A stretch of DNA of 36,755 bases, taken from an uncultured Sutterella sp. (GTDB taxonomy: Bacteria > Pseudomonadota > Gammaproteobacteria > Burkholderiales > Burkholderiaceae_F). Position 1 is the first letter of the stretch, and each line of letters opens with the position of its first letter. Position numbers and translations under genes: made by a program. Shown one piece after another: positions 23,454-31,460 of the stretch. The notes under the pieces were generated by a model, which searched no databases, was not told the origin of the DNA, and saw only the letters and a list, made by a program, of their open reading frames with translations. The DNA lies in assembly GCA_905213905.1 (NCBI GenBank), contig CAJMKD010000023.1:1-36755 (forward strand), written 5' to 3'.

Positions 23454-23489
23454 GCTGAAAAGATCTTTATTGGCGCGATGAACGAGGAA

Positions 23490-23530
23490 AAAATCAAAAG
23501 CTCCCGCAGCAGCAAGACGCTGCGGGAGCT
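23490..23530 (-). terminator. Intrinsic terminator of the C69 dipeptidase gene
   Basis: A perfect 12-bp stem AGCTCCCGCAGC (23499-23510) with GCTGCGGGAGCT (23519-23530), followed on the minus strand by TTTGATTTTTT. It is 60 bases after the stop at 23591 and separates this gene from the lyase operon. Confidence 0.9.
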
Positions 23531-23590
23531 GCGCGAGCCGAAGCTCTCGAGTCCCAAGCATCAGCGTTCATGGCGCTGACGGCTTAAGAC

Positions 23591-25447
23591 TTACATGTCG
23601 TGCGCACGGGTGCGCTTTTGCGGTCCTTTGTAGCCTTCGGAAGCGACAAATACGCTGTCGAAGGCGCATATGCGCTTTTCGCCGGCAAAGCCATAGAACC
23701 AGACGTCATAGGTCGCGCCGGGAATCATGTAGCGGGCAAGCTCATCCTGACGGAAGCTGAGCACAAGGTCCTGACGTCCGTCGCTGTCCACGTCCTTGAG
23801 CGTGTGGGCGACGGGCTGAGCGAGGTCGCTGAGCACGACGTCAGCACCGACCGATGCGCGGCCGACGCCAGCGTGGATCTTCGCCGGATCAATGGCAGCT
23901 GCATCGAGCGTTTCGTCGCCGTAGACGACCATCTCAACCGTCTTTTCGCTCTTGGGGTCGATCGCCTCGGCCTGGATCGTCACGGCATGCGGCGCAATCG
24001 ACTGGGTATGCGCGCCGACGAGCATCGCGGCTTCATCGTAGAGGCGCACGTTGTACGCATGCAGGTATTCGGCAGCTTTTTCGGGCGAAACCTCGAGAAG
24101 CACTTGAGCTCGGGCGTCAACGGCCGGGTGTTCCTTGTTCCACCGCTGTTCGATCGTCTTGAGGAACTGTGCGTTTTCGCCGAGATCATCGCGCTGGTAT
24201 TCAAGCGTGTTGGCTGCTTCAACGAACTTCCAGTTCAGCCAATCCGGATCGTACGAGAAATTCGAGGGCGTTCCTTTAAACTGCTCAGCGAGAGCAGTTT
24301 GCCAGTCAAGAAACGCTGTTCCTTCTGCCGGGCGCGCAAGCGGATAGAACGGGACATAAGGCGTTTCGCAGACGCGTGCGAGCGTGCGGTAGCCTGCAAT
24401 GAGCAGCGGACTTTCTCGGCTGATGTCATAGACCACGGATTCATGGCTCGTGGGACGGCAAAGTCCGAAGCCGTTGTGATGGTACCAGCCCGGATCGTCG
24501 CCGATGGTGTCTTCATGCGAGCGAAGAATCGCTTTGACGTCTTCTACGCCGAACTTGCGCTCGGGCGTGAAGCTGTAAGGAAATTCGTTCGGATTTTCAA
24601 TCGTGCGCCCCGTGATCTTGGCCCAGGCGATGCGATTGCGCGATTGATTGTAAAAAGCAAAGCGCCGCTCGTCCGGGGCGACAGCCTTGCGGAAGTTGAA
24701 GTCCTTGTAGACGCCGGGTTCCTTGGGCGTGTAGCGACCGTTCTTGATGGCCCGCTCAATCATGCCGGGGGCAACAATCACATTCTTCGTATCGGTTGCG
24801 TCGACCTTGTCCATCATGAAGTTGTTGGGGATGTAGACGACTTCATTATCCTGAACGCGGCGAGCAACCCATGTATTGCCTTGATGAATGGCAAGCTGCC
24901 ATGCTTCGTTGGCGTCGGCAACGGTGTAGGTGCGGCCGTCATCAAAGTAGCCGTAAGTGCCGAGCAGCTCTATGGCGATGTCGATGGCGTTGCGGGCGAT
25001 CGTTGCGCGCTCGGCCATAAGGCGGCGGATGCCGTAGCCGATGCCGCCGTCCTTGACAGGCTGCTTGTCGTCATCGTAAATGCCTGAACAGGCATTCGAA
25101 ACGATCACGACGCCGTTTTCATTGACAAAGCCGTCAGAGAAGGAAGCGCCCGCCGGATCATAGGTCTGCGACCAGTAGAAGCCGTAAGTGTGCGCGACTT
25201 GCGGAATTTCCGCGGCGCTTGGCTCGTAGCGGATCATTTCGCCCGCCTTGTGGTCGGCGGCTGGCACCCAATACTGGGCCGTGAGAATTCGTCCGCCGTT
25301 GTCTTCATTGTGACCGACAATGATGTTGCCGGTTTTAGAGACGTCCTTGCCGACGATGATGGTGGAACAGGCGAGCGCTTCGATGGAAATGGCGCAGAGT
25401 GCGGCGCTCACGACTGCGGCCGAAGCTTTGATGACAAAATTTTTCAT
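23591..25447 (-). CDS. Exported dipeptidase, peptidase family C69 (U34)
   Basis: A 618-residue secreted or periplasmic dipeptidase. A signal peptide (about 1-26) ends in EALA, so the mature protein begins with Cys27 of CSTIIVGKD. In this Ntn-hydrolase family the N-terminal Cys is the nucleophile. GHNEDN (50-55) is the family hallmark downstream. The C-terminal segment adds a domain beyond the peptidase core with a calcium-loop-like DVDSDGRQD at 552-560. The start ATG at 25447 has no clear Shine-Dalgarno; an in-frame TTG at 25468 is an alternative. Dipeptide use in a gut niche is a reasonable role. It is flanked by terminators on both sides and so is monocistronic. Confidence 0.92.
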   Translation of the reverse strand: MKNFVIKASAAVVSAALCAISIEALACSTIIVGKDVSKTGNIIVGHNEDNGGRILTAQYWVPAADHKAGEMIRYEPSAAEIPQVAHTYGFYWSQTYDPAGASFSDGFVNENGVVIVSNACSGIYDDDKQPVKDGGIGYGIRRLMAERATIARNAIDIAIELLGTYGYFDDGRTYTVADANEAWQLAIHQGNTWVARRVQDNEVVYIPNNFMMDKVDATDTKNVIVAPGMIERAIKNGRYTPKEPGVYKDFNFRKAVAPDERRFAFYNQSRNRIAWAKITGRTIENPNEFPYSFTPERKFGVEDVKAILRSHEDTIGDDPGWYHHNGFGLCRPTSHESVVYDISRESPLLIAGYRTLARVCETPYVPFYPLARPAEGTAFLDWQTALAEQFKGTPSNFSYDPDWLNWKFVEAANTLEYQRDDLGENAQFLKTIEQRWNKEHPAVDARAQVLLEVSPEKAAEYLHAYNVRLYDEAAMLVGAHTQSIAPHAVTIQAEAIDPKSEKTVEMVVYGDETLDAAAIDPAKIHAGVGRASVGADVVLSDLAQPVAHTLKDVDSDGRQDLVLSFRQDELARYMIPGATYDVWFYGFAGEKRICAFDSVFVASEGYKGPQKRTRAHDM

Positions 25448-25633
25448 TTTGAGTTTTGAAGAAAACAAAAACGCAGCTTCGGCCGCTGGCTTCCAGGCAG
25501 GAAGAACTTTTCGACTGAAACTGCTCCTTCGTCATTCCGGCGCAGGTGCTCGTGGTGCTCCCATCTCGGCCGGAATCCCGACAATCTTAACGAAGCGTTC
25601 GAAGAAATTACTTAGCGTTTACACCAATATCGG

Positions 25634-25675
25634 AAAAGAAAAGGGCGGCATTGGAAGCGAAGTGCCGATGCCGCC
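25634..25675 (-). terminator. Intrinsic terminator downstream of the esterase gene
   Basis: Minus-strand GGCGGCAT (25668-25675) pairs with ATGCCGCC (25644-25651) and is followed by CTTTTCTTTT. It lies about 125 bases after the stop at 25801. A smaller AT-rich hairpin (CGTATT/AATACG) followed by TATTTTT lies near 25700. Either may end the long cluster transcript. The spacer 25448-25800 has no gene. Confidence 0.7.
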
Positions 25676-25800
25676 TTCGAGGTGAAAACCAGGCGTTTAA
25701 AAATACGTATTTTCAATACGCTTGGCAGATTTTTCCGAGAAGAGCGCCTGCGGCAGCCCCGATGGATCCTGTGTGTCATGAGGCCTGCCGATGAGCATCT

Positions 25801-26889
25801 TCAATCAGAGGCACGCTTGTCGAGCGACTTTTCTTGAAGCCACGCAGCGAGCGCATCCGCTACGGCGCGATTGTTCTTTTCGGCAAAAGGAAAATGAGAG
25901 TTCCCTTTGATGCCGATGTCGGTCAGATGCACGATTTTCGCATCACCGCCGTGGCGGTTGACGGCTTCAGCGAATGCGTCGGCCATCATCGCCGCAGCGC
26001 GCCAGTAGTCATTGTGCGGGTGCGTGGTCGGCGTCTTCGGAATGAAATCGCCGTAGTAAATCACGATCGGGAATTTCGTGAGCTTCAGGAAGTCCTCGAG
26101 CGGCACTTCGTCGGCTTTGAAGTCGCCGAAAAAGCTCGCGTTCTTAATGGGGCGAGGGACTTCGCCTTTGGGGAACGGGAAGCCGCTTCCCGGCTCATAA
26201 GCGGCGATGCCCTTGACGTGCGGACTCTTCATTCCGACGAGCCAGCCGATGCCGCAGCCCTGCGAGTGGGTGAGAAAAACGGCGTCGCCCGTCTTTTCGA
26301 AAACGGCAGCGAGCGCGTTGGCGTTCACTTTCGCGTCATAAGGCGCCGTGTTGGGCGTCATCTGCCGGAAGAACTGATCGAGCGAAGCCTCGTCCTGGGG
26401 AAATTGCGAGCCGTCGTTGAAGGCAGGCCAGAGGCCCATGCGGAACTGCCCGAACCAGAAGCCTTCGTCGGGCGCCGCATCAATTGTCCCTGGAACGGTG
26501 CTGCGGCCGGCGTTGCCGCGCCGCGGCTGGTCGACGAGATAGACGGGGTATCCGGCCTCAAGGAACATGTTCTTGAAGCCGTCGCGCCCATCGGGCGTCG
26601 TGTCCCAGGTCTTGGAGAACTGGCCCGCGCCGTGAAGCATGACGAGCGGGAGCGCCCGCCGGTTTTCCGGCACCTGATATTCAACGACAGCATGGTCGCC
26701 GTGCAGCGTCTGCCCTTCGGCCTTGGGGTGGTAGGGGTCGTAGGCCGTTCGGGCGGCGACGACGGTGCCGCCCGCGGCAAAGCTCCCCTGGTCGACGATC
26801 GTGACGGGGCGCATCCCGAACGCTGCGCCCGCTGCAAACACAAGGAGAAGCGCAGCTGCGCACCGATTTTTCAAAGAGAAGGCGTGCAT
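25801..26889 (-). CDS. Exported alpha/beta-hydrolase, esterase 713-like
   Basis: A 362-residue secreted hydrolase. The signal peptide (about 1-25) contains CAAALLLVFAAGAAFG. The oxyanion region is MLHGAGQ, the nucleophile elbow THSQG carries Ser209, the acid is likely Glu232 (YEPGSG) and the base His332 sits in GNSHFPF. A Ser-Glu-His triad with a GNSH motif is characteristic of esterase 713 from Alcaligenes, so a carboxylic-ester hydrolase is the best guess. Its start codon lies only two bases after the flavodoxin stop, so the two are translationally coupled. It has a paralogue at 34407. The substrate is unknown. Confidence 0.88.
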   Translation of the reverse strand: MHAFSLKNRCAAALLLVFAAGAAFGMRPVTIVDQGSFAAGGTVVAARTAYDPYHPKAEGQTLHGDHAVVEYQVPENRRALPLVMLHGAGQFSKTWDTTPDGRDGFKNMFLEAGYPVYLVDQPRRGNAGRSTVPGTIDAAPDEGFWFGQFRMGLWPAFNDGSQFPQDEASLDQFFRQMTPNTAPYDAKVNANALAAVFEKTGDAVFLTHSQGCGIGWLVGMKSPHVKGIAAYEPGSGFPFPKGEVPRPIKNASFFGDFKADEVPLEDFLKLTKFPIVIYYGDFIPKTPTTHPHNDYWRAAAMMADAFAEAVNRHGGDAKIVHLTDIGIKGNSHFPFAEKNNRAVADALAAWLQEKSLDKRASD

Positions 26890-26891
26890 GA

Positions 26892-27509
26892 TTACTTCCC
26901 GATAAGGCCGTTTTCAGCGAGCCACTGACGAACATCAGCGTCGTCTTCGGCAACGTCGCCGAAAACCGTCAGGTGCGTGCCGAGCGTGGCGCCCGAATTC
27001 CCGAGGAGCTTTTCGAAGTCTTCGCGCGTGTGCATAAGCCCGCCGCCCCCGTGCGTATTGCAGGTGAGCACGAGCTTGCCTTTGAAGTCCTGCGACTTGA
27101 TCCAGGTCTGCAGCGGCATGGCGACGTGGTGCCACCAGGTGGGCGTCCCGAGGCAGACGACGTCGTAGTCCGCGAGGCTGAGCTTGGGCGCAATGATTTC
27201 GCGCTCGACCCCTTTTTCGAGCTCTTCCTTGACGACTTCCGTGGTCGGACCGTATTCGGCCGGATAAGGCTTCACGGTCTTGACTTCGAAGACGTCGCAG
27301 CCCGTCATGGCGCGCGCCGCTGCGGCGACGCTCGCCGTGTGGCCGGTTTTCGAAAAATAGACGAAGGCGATGCGCCGCTTGGCGGGCGAGGCGGTCGCGG
27401 CCGCCGAAGCTTCTGCGGCAAAGCTGCGGGCGGGATGAAGATTCACGGCGCCGGCGACGGCCACGGCGGCAAGGCCTGAAAGCGAACGTAGAAAAGTGCG
27501 TTTCTGCAT
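26892..27509 (-). CDS. Exported flavodoxin-family protein
   Basis: A 205-residue flavodoxin with an N-terminal export signal (1-34): KRTFLRSLSG, then a hydrophobic Ala/Val core ending at SFAAEA. The KR-x-F-L start resembles a twin-arginine signal with Lys in the first position, which suits a protein that must fold around FMN before export. The FMN phosphate loop SKTGHT is at 53-58, and later strands carry GTPTWWHH and NTHGGGG, typical of the short flavodoxin_4 branch. Electron transfer outside the cytoplasm is the inference. It is coupled to the esterase (two-base gap) and preceded by the aldo-keto reductase on the same strand. Confidence 0.9.
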   Translation of the reverse strand: MQKRTFLRSLSGLAAVAVAGAVNLHPARSFAAEASAAATASPAKRRIAFVYFSKTGHTASVAAAARAMTGCDVFEVKTVKPYPAEYGPTTEVVKEELEKGVEREIIAPKLSLADYDVVCLGTPTWWHHVAMPLQTWIKSQDFKGKLVLTCNTHGGGGLMHTREDFEKLLGNSGATLGTHLTVFGDVAEDDADVRQWLAENGLIGK

Positions 27510-27577
27510 GATGAATCCTTCAAATGTTGTGGTGTTTGGGGCTTGGCGCCTCTCTCGCGCGCGTCTGAAGCAGCTGG

Positions 27578-28561
27578 CTACTCGGCGACGCGCTTGGCGT
27601 ATTCGCCTTTGTAGCGGTCGCCCGAGACGGGAATGGCCGCGAGGTGGGCATTGAGCGCCTCGAGTTCGTCGGCAGAGAACTGCACTTTGGCAGCGCCGAG
27701 ATTCTCGAGGAGCCGATCGGTGCGCCGCGTGCCGGGAATCGGCACGATGCTTTTCCCTTGCGCGAGCACCCAGGCGAGCGCAATCTGCGCGGGCGTCTTT
27801 CCTTTCTCGGCGGCGAGCGACTCGACAAAAGCGACGAGCTTCATGTTCGCTTCGAGGTTTTCGCGCTCAAAGCGCGGCACGTTCACGCGGAAGTCCTGCG
27901 GTCCGAAGGTCGTGTCCGGACGAATCTTCCCGGTGAGAAAGCCCTTGCCGAGCGGGCTGAAGGGCACGAAGCCAATGCCTTCCTTCTCGAGGAGCGGAAA
28001 GATTCGCGATTCGGGCTCGCGCCACATCATCGAATATTCGCTTTGCACCGCGGCAAGCGGGCAAACGGCCTGCGCCCGGGCGATGGTCTTGGGGCCGGCT
28101 TCGGAGAGGCCCCAGCCGAGAATTTTCCCTTCGGCGATCAGGTCCTTCATGACGAGCGCGACTTCTTCGACGGGCACCTTCGGATCAACGCGGTGGAGGT
28201 AATAGAGGTCGATGCGGTCGGTTTGAAGGCGCTCGAGCGAACCTTCGACCGAGCGGCGGATGACTTCGGGCCTTGCGTCGAGCTTCTGCACGCCGTTTTC
28301 AACCTGGATGCCGCATTTGGTCGCAATGACGACCTGGTCGCGAATGCCTTTGAGCGCCTTGCCGACGAGCGTCTCGTTCACATAGGGGCCGTAGCATTCG
28401 GCCGTGTCGAAGAAGGTGACGCCGTGCTCGAACGCGAGCCTGATGAGCTTCACCATGTCGTCTTCGGGGGCGGCAGGACCGTAGCCGTGGCTCATTCCCA
28501 TGCAGCCGAGGCCGATCGCTGAAACGAGCGGACCGCGAAGGCCGAGTTGTCTTTTTTCCAT
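27578..28561 (-). CDS. Aldo-keto reductase, AKR13-like
   Basis: A cytosolic NADPH-dependent reductase of carbonyls, 327 residues forming a TIM barrel. The catalytic tetrad is Asp52, Tyr57 (AECYG), Lys82 (ATKCG) and His123 (YLHRVD). The C-terminal cofactor site is the IPGTRR segment. The LGLRGPLVSAIGLGCMGMS opening is the classic AKR13/YakC pattern. No signal peptide, unlike the flavodoxin, cupin and hydrolases beside it. It lies 54 bp downstream of the cupin and 68 bp upstream of the flavodoxin. It is one of three aldo-keto reductases in this cluster, pointing to carbonyl detoxification. Confidence 0.93.
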   Translation of the reverse strand: MEKRQLGLRGPLVSAIGLGCMGMSHGYGPAAPEDDMVKLIRLAFEHGVTFFDTAECYGPYVNETLVGKALKGIRDQVVIATKCGIQVENGVQKLDARPEVIRRSVEGSLERLQTDRIDLYYLHRVDPKVPVEEVALVMKDLIAEGKILGWGLSEAGPKTIARAQAVCPLAAVQSEYSMMWREPESRIFPLLEKEGIGFVPFSPLGKGFLTGKIRPDTTFGPQDFRVNVPRFERENLEANMKLVAFVESLAAEKGKTPAQIALAWVLAQGKSIVPIPGTRRTDRLLENLGAAKVQFSADELEALNAHLAAIPVSGDRYKGEYAKRVAE

Positions 28562-28615
28562 GCTGAGTATTCTCCGGATCGGATGATTGGTTTGAGGCGC
28601 CTTTGCGGGTGCGGT

Positions 28616-29215
28616 TTACTGGCTTTGCGCTTCAGTTTCGCCAAGCGCCTGGCGCGCGCCGCGCTGGTAGGCGGCTTCATCGACCGGATCACGCCAGAGG
28701 ACGGGCCGGGCGGGGTCGCTCTCCGAAACCGCAAGGTGCGTCATGGCGCTATGGGGCGCGGCGCCGTGCCAGTGCATGATGCCGGGCGGGCAGCGGACGA
28801 CGTCCCCCGGGCGAAGAACCGCAACCGGGCCGAGGTTGCCGTCGGGTTCGAGCGCCTGCGTGAGCCCGGTGCCCGCCACGACGACAAGCGTCTGGCCGAG
28901 CGGGTGCACGTGCCAGAAGGTTCTGGCGCCGGGTTCGAAATAGACGTAGGCGCCGTAGCCGCGTGCGGGCGCGGGCTGCCGGAAGGCGCCGAGGCTGAAG
29001 GCCTTGCCGGTGAAGCACTTCGGGTCGACGGCGCGCCAGCGCTCGTCGGGCTTCACGTCAAGCGCGCCTGCGGCGGGCAGGACGCTCGAAACCGTTTGGC
29101 CCTGCGCTTCTGCTGCGGTGCCCTGCGAATCTTGCGCTCCGGCCGCGAATGCCGCCAGGAAAAGGCAGAGCGCCGCTGCGCCCGCCGTGCGTCCGATGGA
29201 AAGCGGATTTCTCAT
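28616..29215 (-). CDS. Exported cupin-domain protein
   Basis: A 199-residue protein with a cleavable signal peptide (about 1-27, AGAAALCLFLAAFAAGA). One cupin fold follows. Motif 1 is GARTFWHVHPLGQ with metal ligands His102 and His104, and Gln108 where the usual ligand is Glu. Motif 2 is GDVVRCPPGIMHWHG with His148. Cupins of this form often travel with carboxymuconolactone decarboxylase-like proteins and are fused to them in some genomes; here the CMD gene lies two genes upstream. Metal-dependent activity is likely but the reaction is unknown. The start is ATG at 29215. Confidence 0.88.
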   Translation of the reverse strand: MRNPLSIGRTAGAAALCLFLAAFAAGAQDSQGTAAEAQGQTVSSVLPAAGALDVKPDERWRAVDPKCFTGKAFSLGAFRQPAPARGYGAYVYFEPGARTFWHVHPLGQTLVVVAGTGLTQALEPDGNLGPVAVLRPGDVVRCPPGIMHWHGAAPHSAMTHLAVSESDPARPVLWRDPVDEAAYQRGARQALGETEAQSQ

Positions 29216-29316
29216 GTCGTTCTCTCCTTGGGCTTCGTTCGTTTGGGCGGCGCACCGGCGCTTCGGAAACGTCGCCCGACGAACGGACTGGTCATGCTTG
29301 GTGCGGCTGATCGCCG

Positions 29317-30372
29317 TCAGAGCGTGCGGCCGAAGAAGGCCTTGAGCTTGCCGACGGCGGCGTCGACGTATTCAGGCACGTAGTAGGTCTGAATGTGCGT
29401 GGCGCCCGGAATCTTGAAGAGCTCCTTGTCCTTCGTGCCGGTCGCTGCGGCAAAGGCTTCTTCCGTCATGTAGAGCGAATCGGCCTTGTCGCCTGCCATC
29501 ATGAGGAGCGGCACGTTGATGAGCTCGATCTGGTCGCGCGCGTCCCAGGTCATGAGGTCCATCAGGCTCGAGGTCGTGTAGGCGAAGGTCGAATTCGGAT
29601 GACGGTGCGTGCGGCCGTAGTAGATCATGCCTTCGCGATAGAGGTCGGTCGGGATCTTGGCGATCGATTCGTCCGTGAGCGCATCGAAGTCGACATTGCC
29701 CGAAATCGAGATCTTCCCTGTCGTCACTTCAGCTGCGCGCGCGTCAGAGGCTTCGCGCTGGCGCTCTGCGATGGTGTCAAGGCCGGAATTGATGTAGCCG
29801 TTGCGGCGCACTTCACCCGAATTGAACATCGAAAGCGTTGCCACCGCCTTGAAGCGCTTGTCGGACTTGGCGGCATTCAACGTGTAGCCGCCTCCGCCGC
29901 AGATGCCGAAGGCGCCGAGGCGCTTCGCGTCAACGCCCGGATAGGTCGAGATGAAGTCGGCCATGCCGTGAATGTCTTCCGTGCGCAGCTGCGGCTTGTC
30001 GGTGTGGCGCGGCTCGCCTTCGCTCGCGCCCTGGTAGGCGGCGTCCGCGGCAATCGTCACGTAGCCGAGTTCCGCAAGGCGCTGCGCGTAGAGGCCCGCG
30101 ACCTGCTCCTTGACGCCGCCGTTGGGGTGCGCCACGACGACCGCAGGGTACGCCTTCTTCTCGTCAAAGCCCGCAGGCGTATAGACGTTCGCGGCGATCT
30201 TGAGGCCGTGGAGCTTGTAGGTGACCGGGTGGATGTTGACTTCGCCCGGCACGTTCTGCGTGATGGCGCCCTGATAAACAAGGCCGAAGGGATTGGCGTC
30301 GGCGGCGCAGGCCGATGCGGCGGCGCCGATGCAGGCGGCAGCTGCGGCGGCCGCGATGAGCTTCTTTGTCAT
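29317..30372 (-). CDS. Exported alpha/beta-hydrolase with cysteine nucleophile (dienelactone hydrolase-like)
   Basis: A 351-residue protein with a signal peptide ending ACA-AD (about residue 23). The nucleophile elbow is GICGGGG with Cys158 in place of Ser, as in dienelactone hydrolases and relatives. The acid is probably Asp in MAGDKAD and the base His in GATHIQ. Cys-based members often act on lactones or thioesters. The start at 30372 is preferred over an ATG nine bases upstream because AAGGA directly abuts the upstream ATG but has ideal spacing to this one. A 202-bp spacer with GC-rich hairpins separates it from the CMD gene upstream. Confidence 0.87.
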   Translation of the reverse strand: MTKKLIAAAAAAACIGAAASACAADANPFGLVYQGAITQNVPGEVNIHPVTYKLHGLKIAANVYTPAGFDEKKAYPAVVVAHPNGGVKEQVAGLYAQRLAELGYVTIAADAAYQGASEGEPRHTDKPQLRTEDIHGMADFISTYPGVDAKRLGAFGICGGGGYTLNAAKSDKRFKAVATLSMFNSGEVRRNGYINSGLDTIAERQREASDARAAEVTTGKISISGNVDFDALTDESIAKIPTDLYREGMIYYGRTHRHPNSTFAYTTSSLMDLMTWDARDQIELINVPLLMMAGDKADSLYMTEEAFAAATGTKDKELFKIPGATHIQTYYVPEYVDAAVGKLKAFFGRTL

Positions 30373-30574
30373 GATGTGCATTCCTTTTTTTGGTTTGTGT
30401 GATGGGTGTTTCGGCCGCTCTTAGGGGCGGCTTGAGGTTGTGCGTTCGCTTTCGGGTGAAATTTGGGCGCAGCAACCCCCTTGAAGCGCCTCGCCAGCCT
30501 ATTCGGACGAGGCCGCTTCGCTTTCGCTCGCGGGCGGCATCCGCCCGCCCAAATCCTTTGGATGCGCCCGGCGC

Positions 30575-31282
30575 TTACTTGCGGGCTTTGACGACCTCGT
30601 CGACCGTCCGGGCGGCGAGCTGGCCCGTTTCTTCGCTCGTGGCGTCCTTCACAAGGTCGGCAAATTCCGCGAGATCCGCCGGCGTGAAGCCGACGTTGAG
30701 GCAGACGTTGAGGTGCGACTTGAGCTGCGCGGGCGCGGGAAGCGCTGCGAGCGCAGACACCGTGGCGATTTCGCGCTCCCGCCAGTTGAGAAGGTCGTTG
30801 GCGAAGATGTCGCCGAAGAGGTGCTCCTTGAGGTACGTGTCGATGTTGGGCGAAAGCTCATAGACGGGGCCCGAAACCGGGCGGCCGACGAGCGCCGTCT
30901 GGGTTTTAGTGCCGAGCTCGCGAATCGAGGTGCCTTCGGGGAGCGGCGTTGCTTCGCGGCCGCGGTTGTCGTGAATGCCCTGCGAGGCGCGCTCGTCAAG
31001 AAGCTTCACGAAGACGCCGAGCCCGGTGAGGCTGCGCGGGAAGCCCGCATAGGCATACATCTGCTCGAGCACGCTGCGGATTTCGTTCACGGTGAGGCCG
31101 TTGCCGAGCCCTTTTTCGAGGGCGCTTCGGAGCGCGGCTTCGTTGCCTGCGGCCGTAAGTGCGGCAATCGGCACGATGCTCTTTTCCTTTTCGCTCAGCG
31201 CTGCGTGAGCGGGCGCTGTCAGGCCGGCGGCAAGCACCGCGGCGCCGATCAGCGTGCAGGCGGATTGGGTGATGGTCTTCAT
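30575..31282 (-). CDS. Exported carboxymuconolactone decarboxylase-like protein
   Basis: A 235-residue protein with a signal peptide (1-27, LIGAAVLAAGLTAPAHA). The body contains two copies of the CMD/AhpD-like helical motif (NEIRSVLEQMYAYAGFP, and a second LKSHLNVCLNVGFTPADLAEF region). Cys appears in only one motif and the peroxidatic CxxC of AhpD is absent. It therefore is not a classical AhpD peroxidase. Together with the nearby cupin, flavodoxin and aldo-keto reductases it forms a recurrent redox cassette. The role is inferred from context only. The ATG at 31282 has AAAGGAG upstream. Confidence 0.88.
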   Translation of the reverse strand: MKTITQSACTLIGAAVLAAGLTAPAHAALSEKEKSIVPIAALTAAGNEAALRSALEKGLGNGLTVNEIRSVLEQMYAYAGFPRSLTGLGVFVKLLDERASQGIHDNRGREATPLPEGTSIRELGTKTQTALVGRPVSGPVYELSPNIDTYLKEHLFGDIFANDLLNWREREIATVSALAALPAPAQLKSHLNVCLNVGFTPADLAEFADLVKDATSEETGQLAARTVDEVVKARK

Positions 31283-31460
31283 AAGAAACTCCTTTGCGTC
31301 ATGAAATTCGGGATGCTGAATAGGTGAATTTGTTCTTGTGATCTGCTTTGCCTTGAATGAAAGCGTAGTGCCTCAGGCTGTCGGGAATTTGCAGGTTCCG
31401 CTTCTCGTTTTTGCCATTTCCTGCCGCAGCTGATTGCGACCGAGAAATGCCTGCGCGGAT

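Noticed and set aside
25421..25447. A lipobox at the end of the C69 signal peptide
   Set aside because: The residue at -3 is Ala, not Leu/Val/Ile, and Cys27 is the conserved catalytic nucleophile, so signal peptidase I cleavage is more likely.
30445..30574. REP-like element between the CMD and hydrolase genes
   Set aside because: GC-rich hairpins are present (GGGCGG/CCGCCC), but I see only one copy in the window and cannot call a repeat family.
30575..31282. AhpD alkylhydroperoxidase
   Set aside because: The CxxC peroxidatic motif is absent; only a single Cys is present in the CMD-like region.
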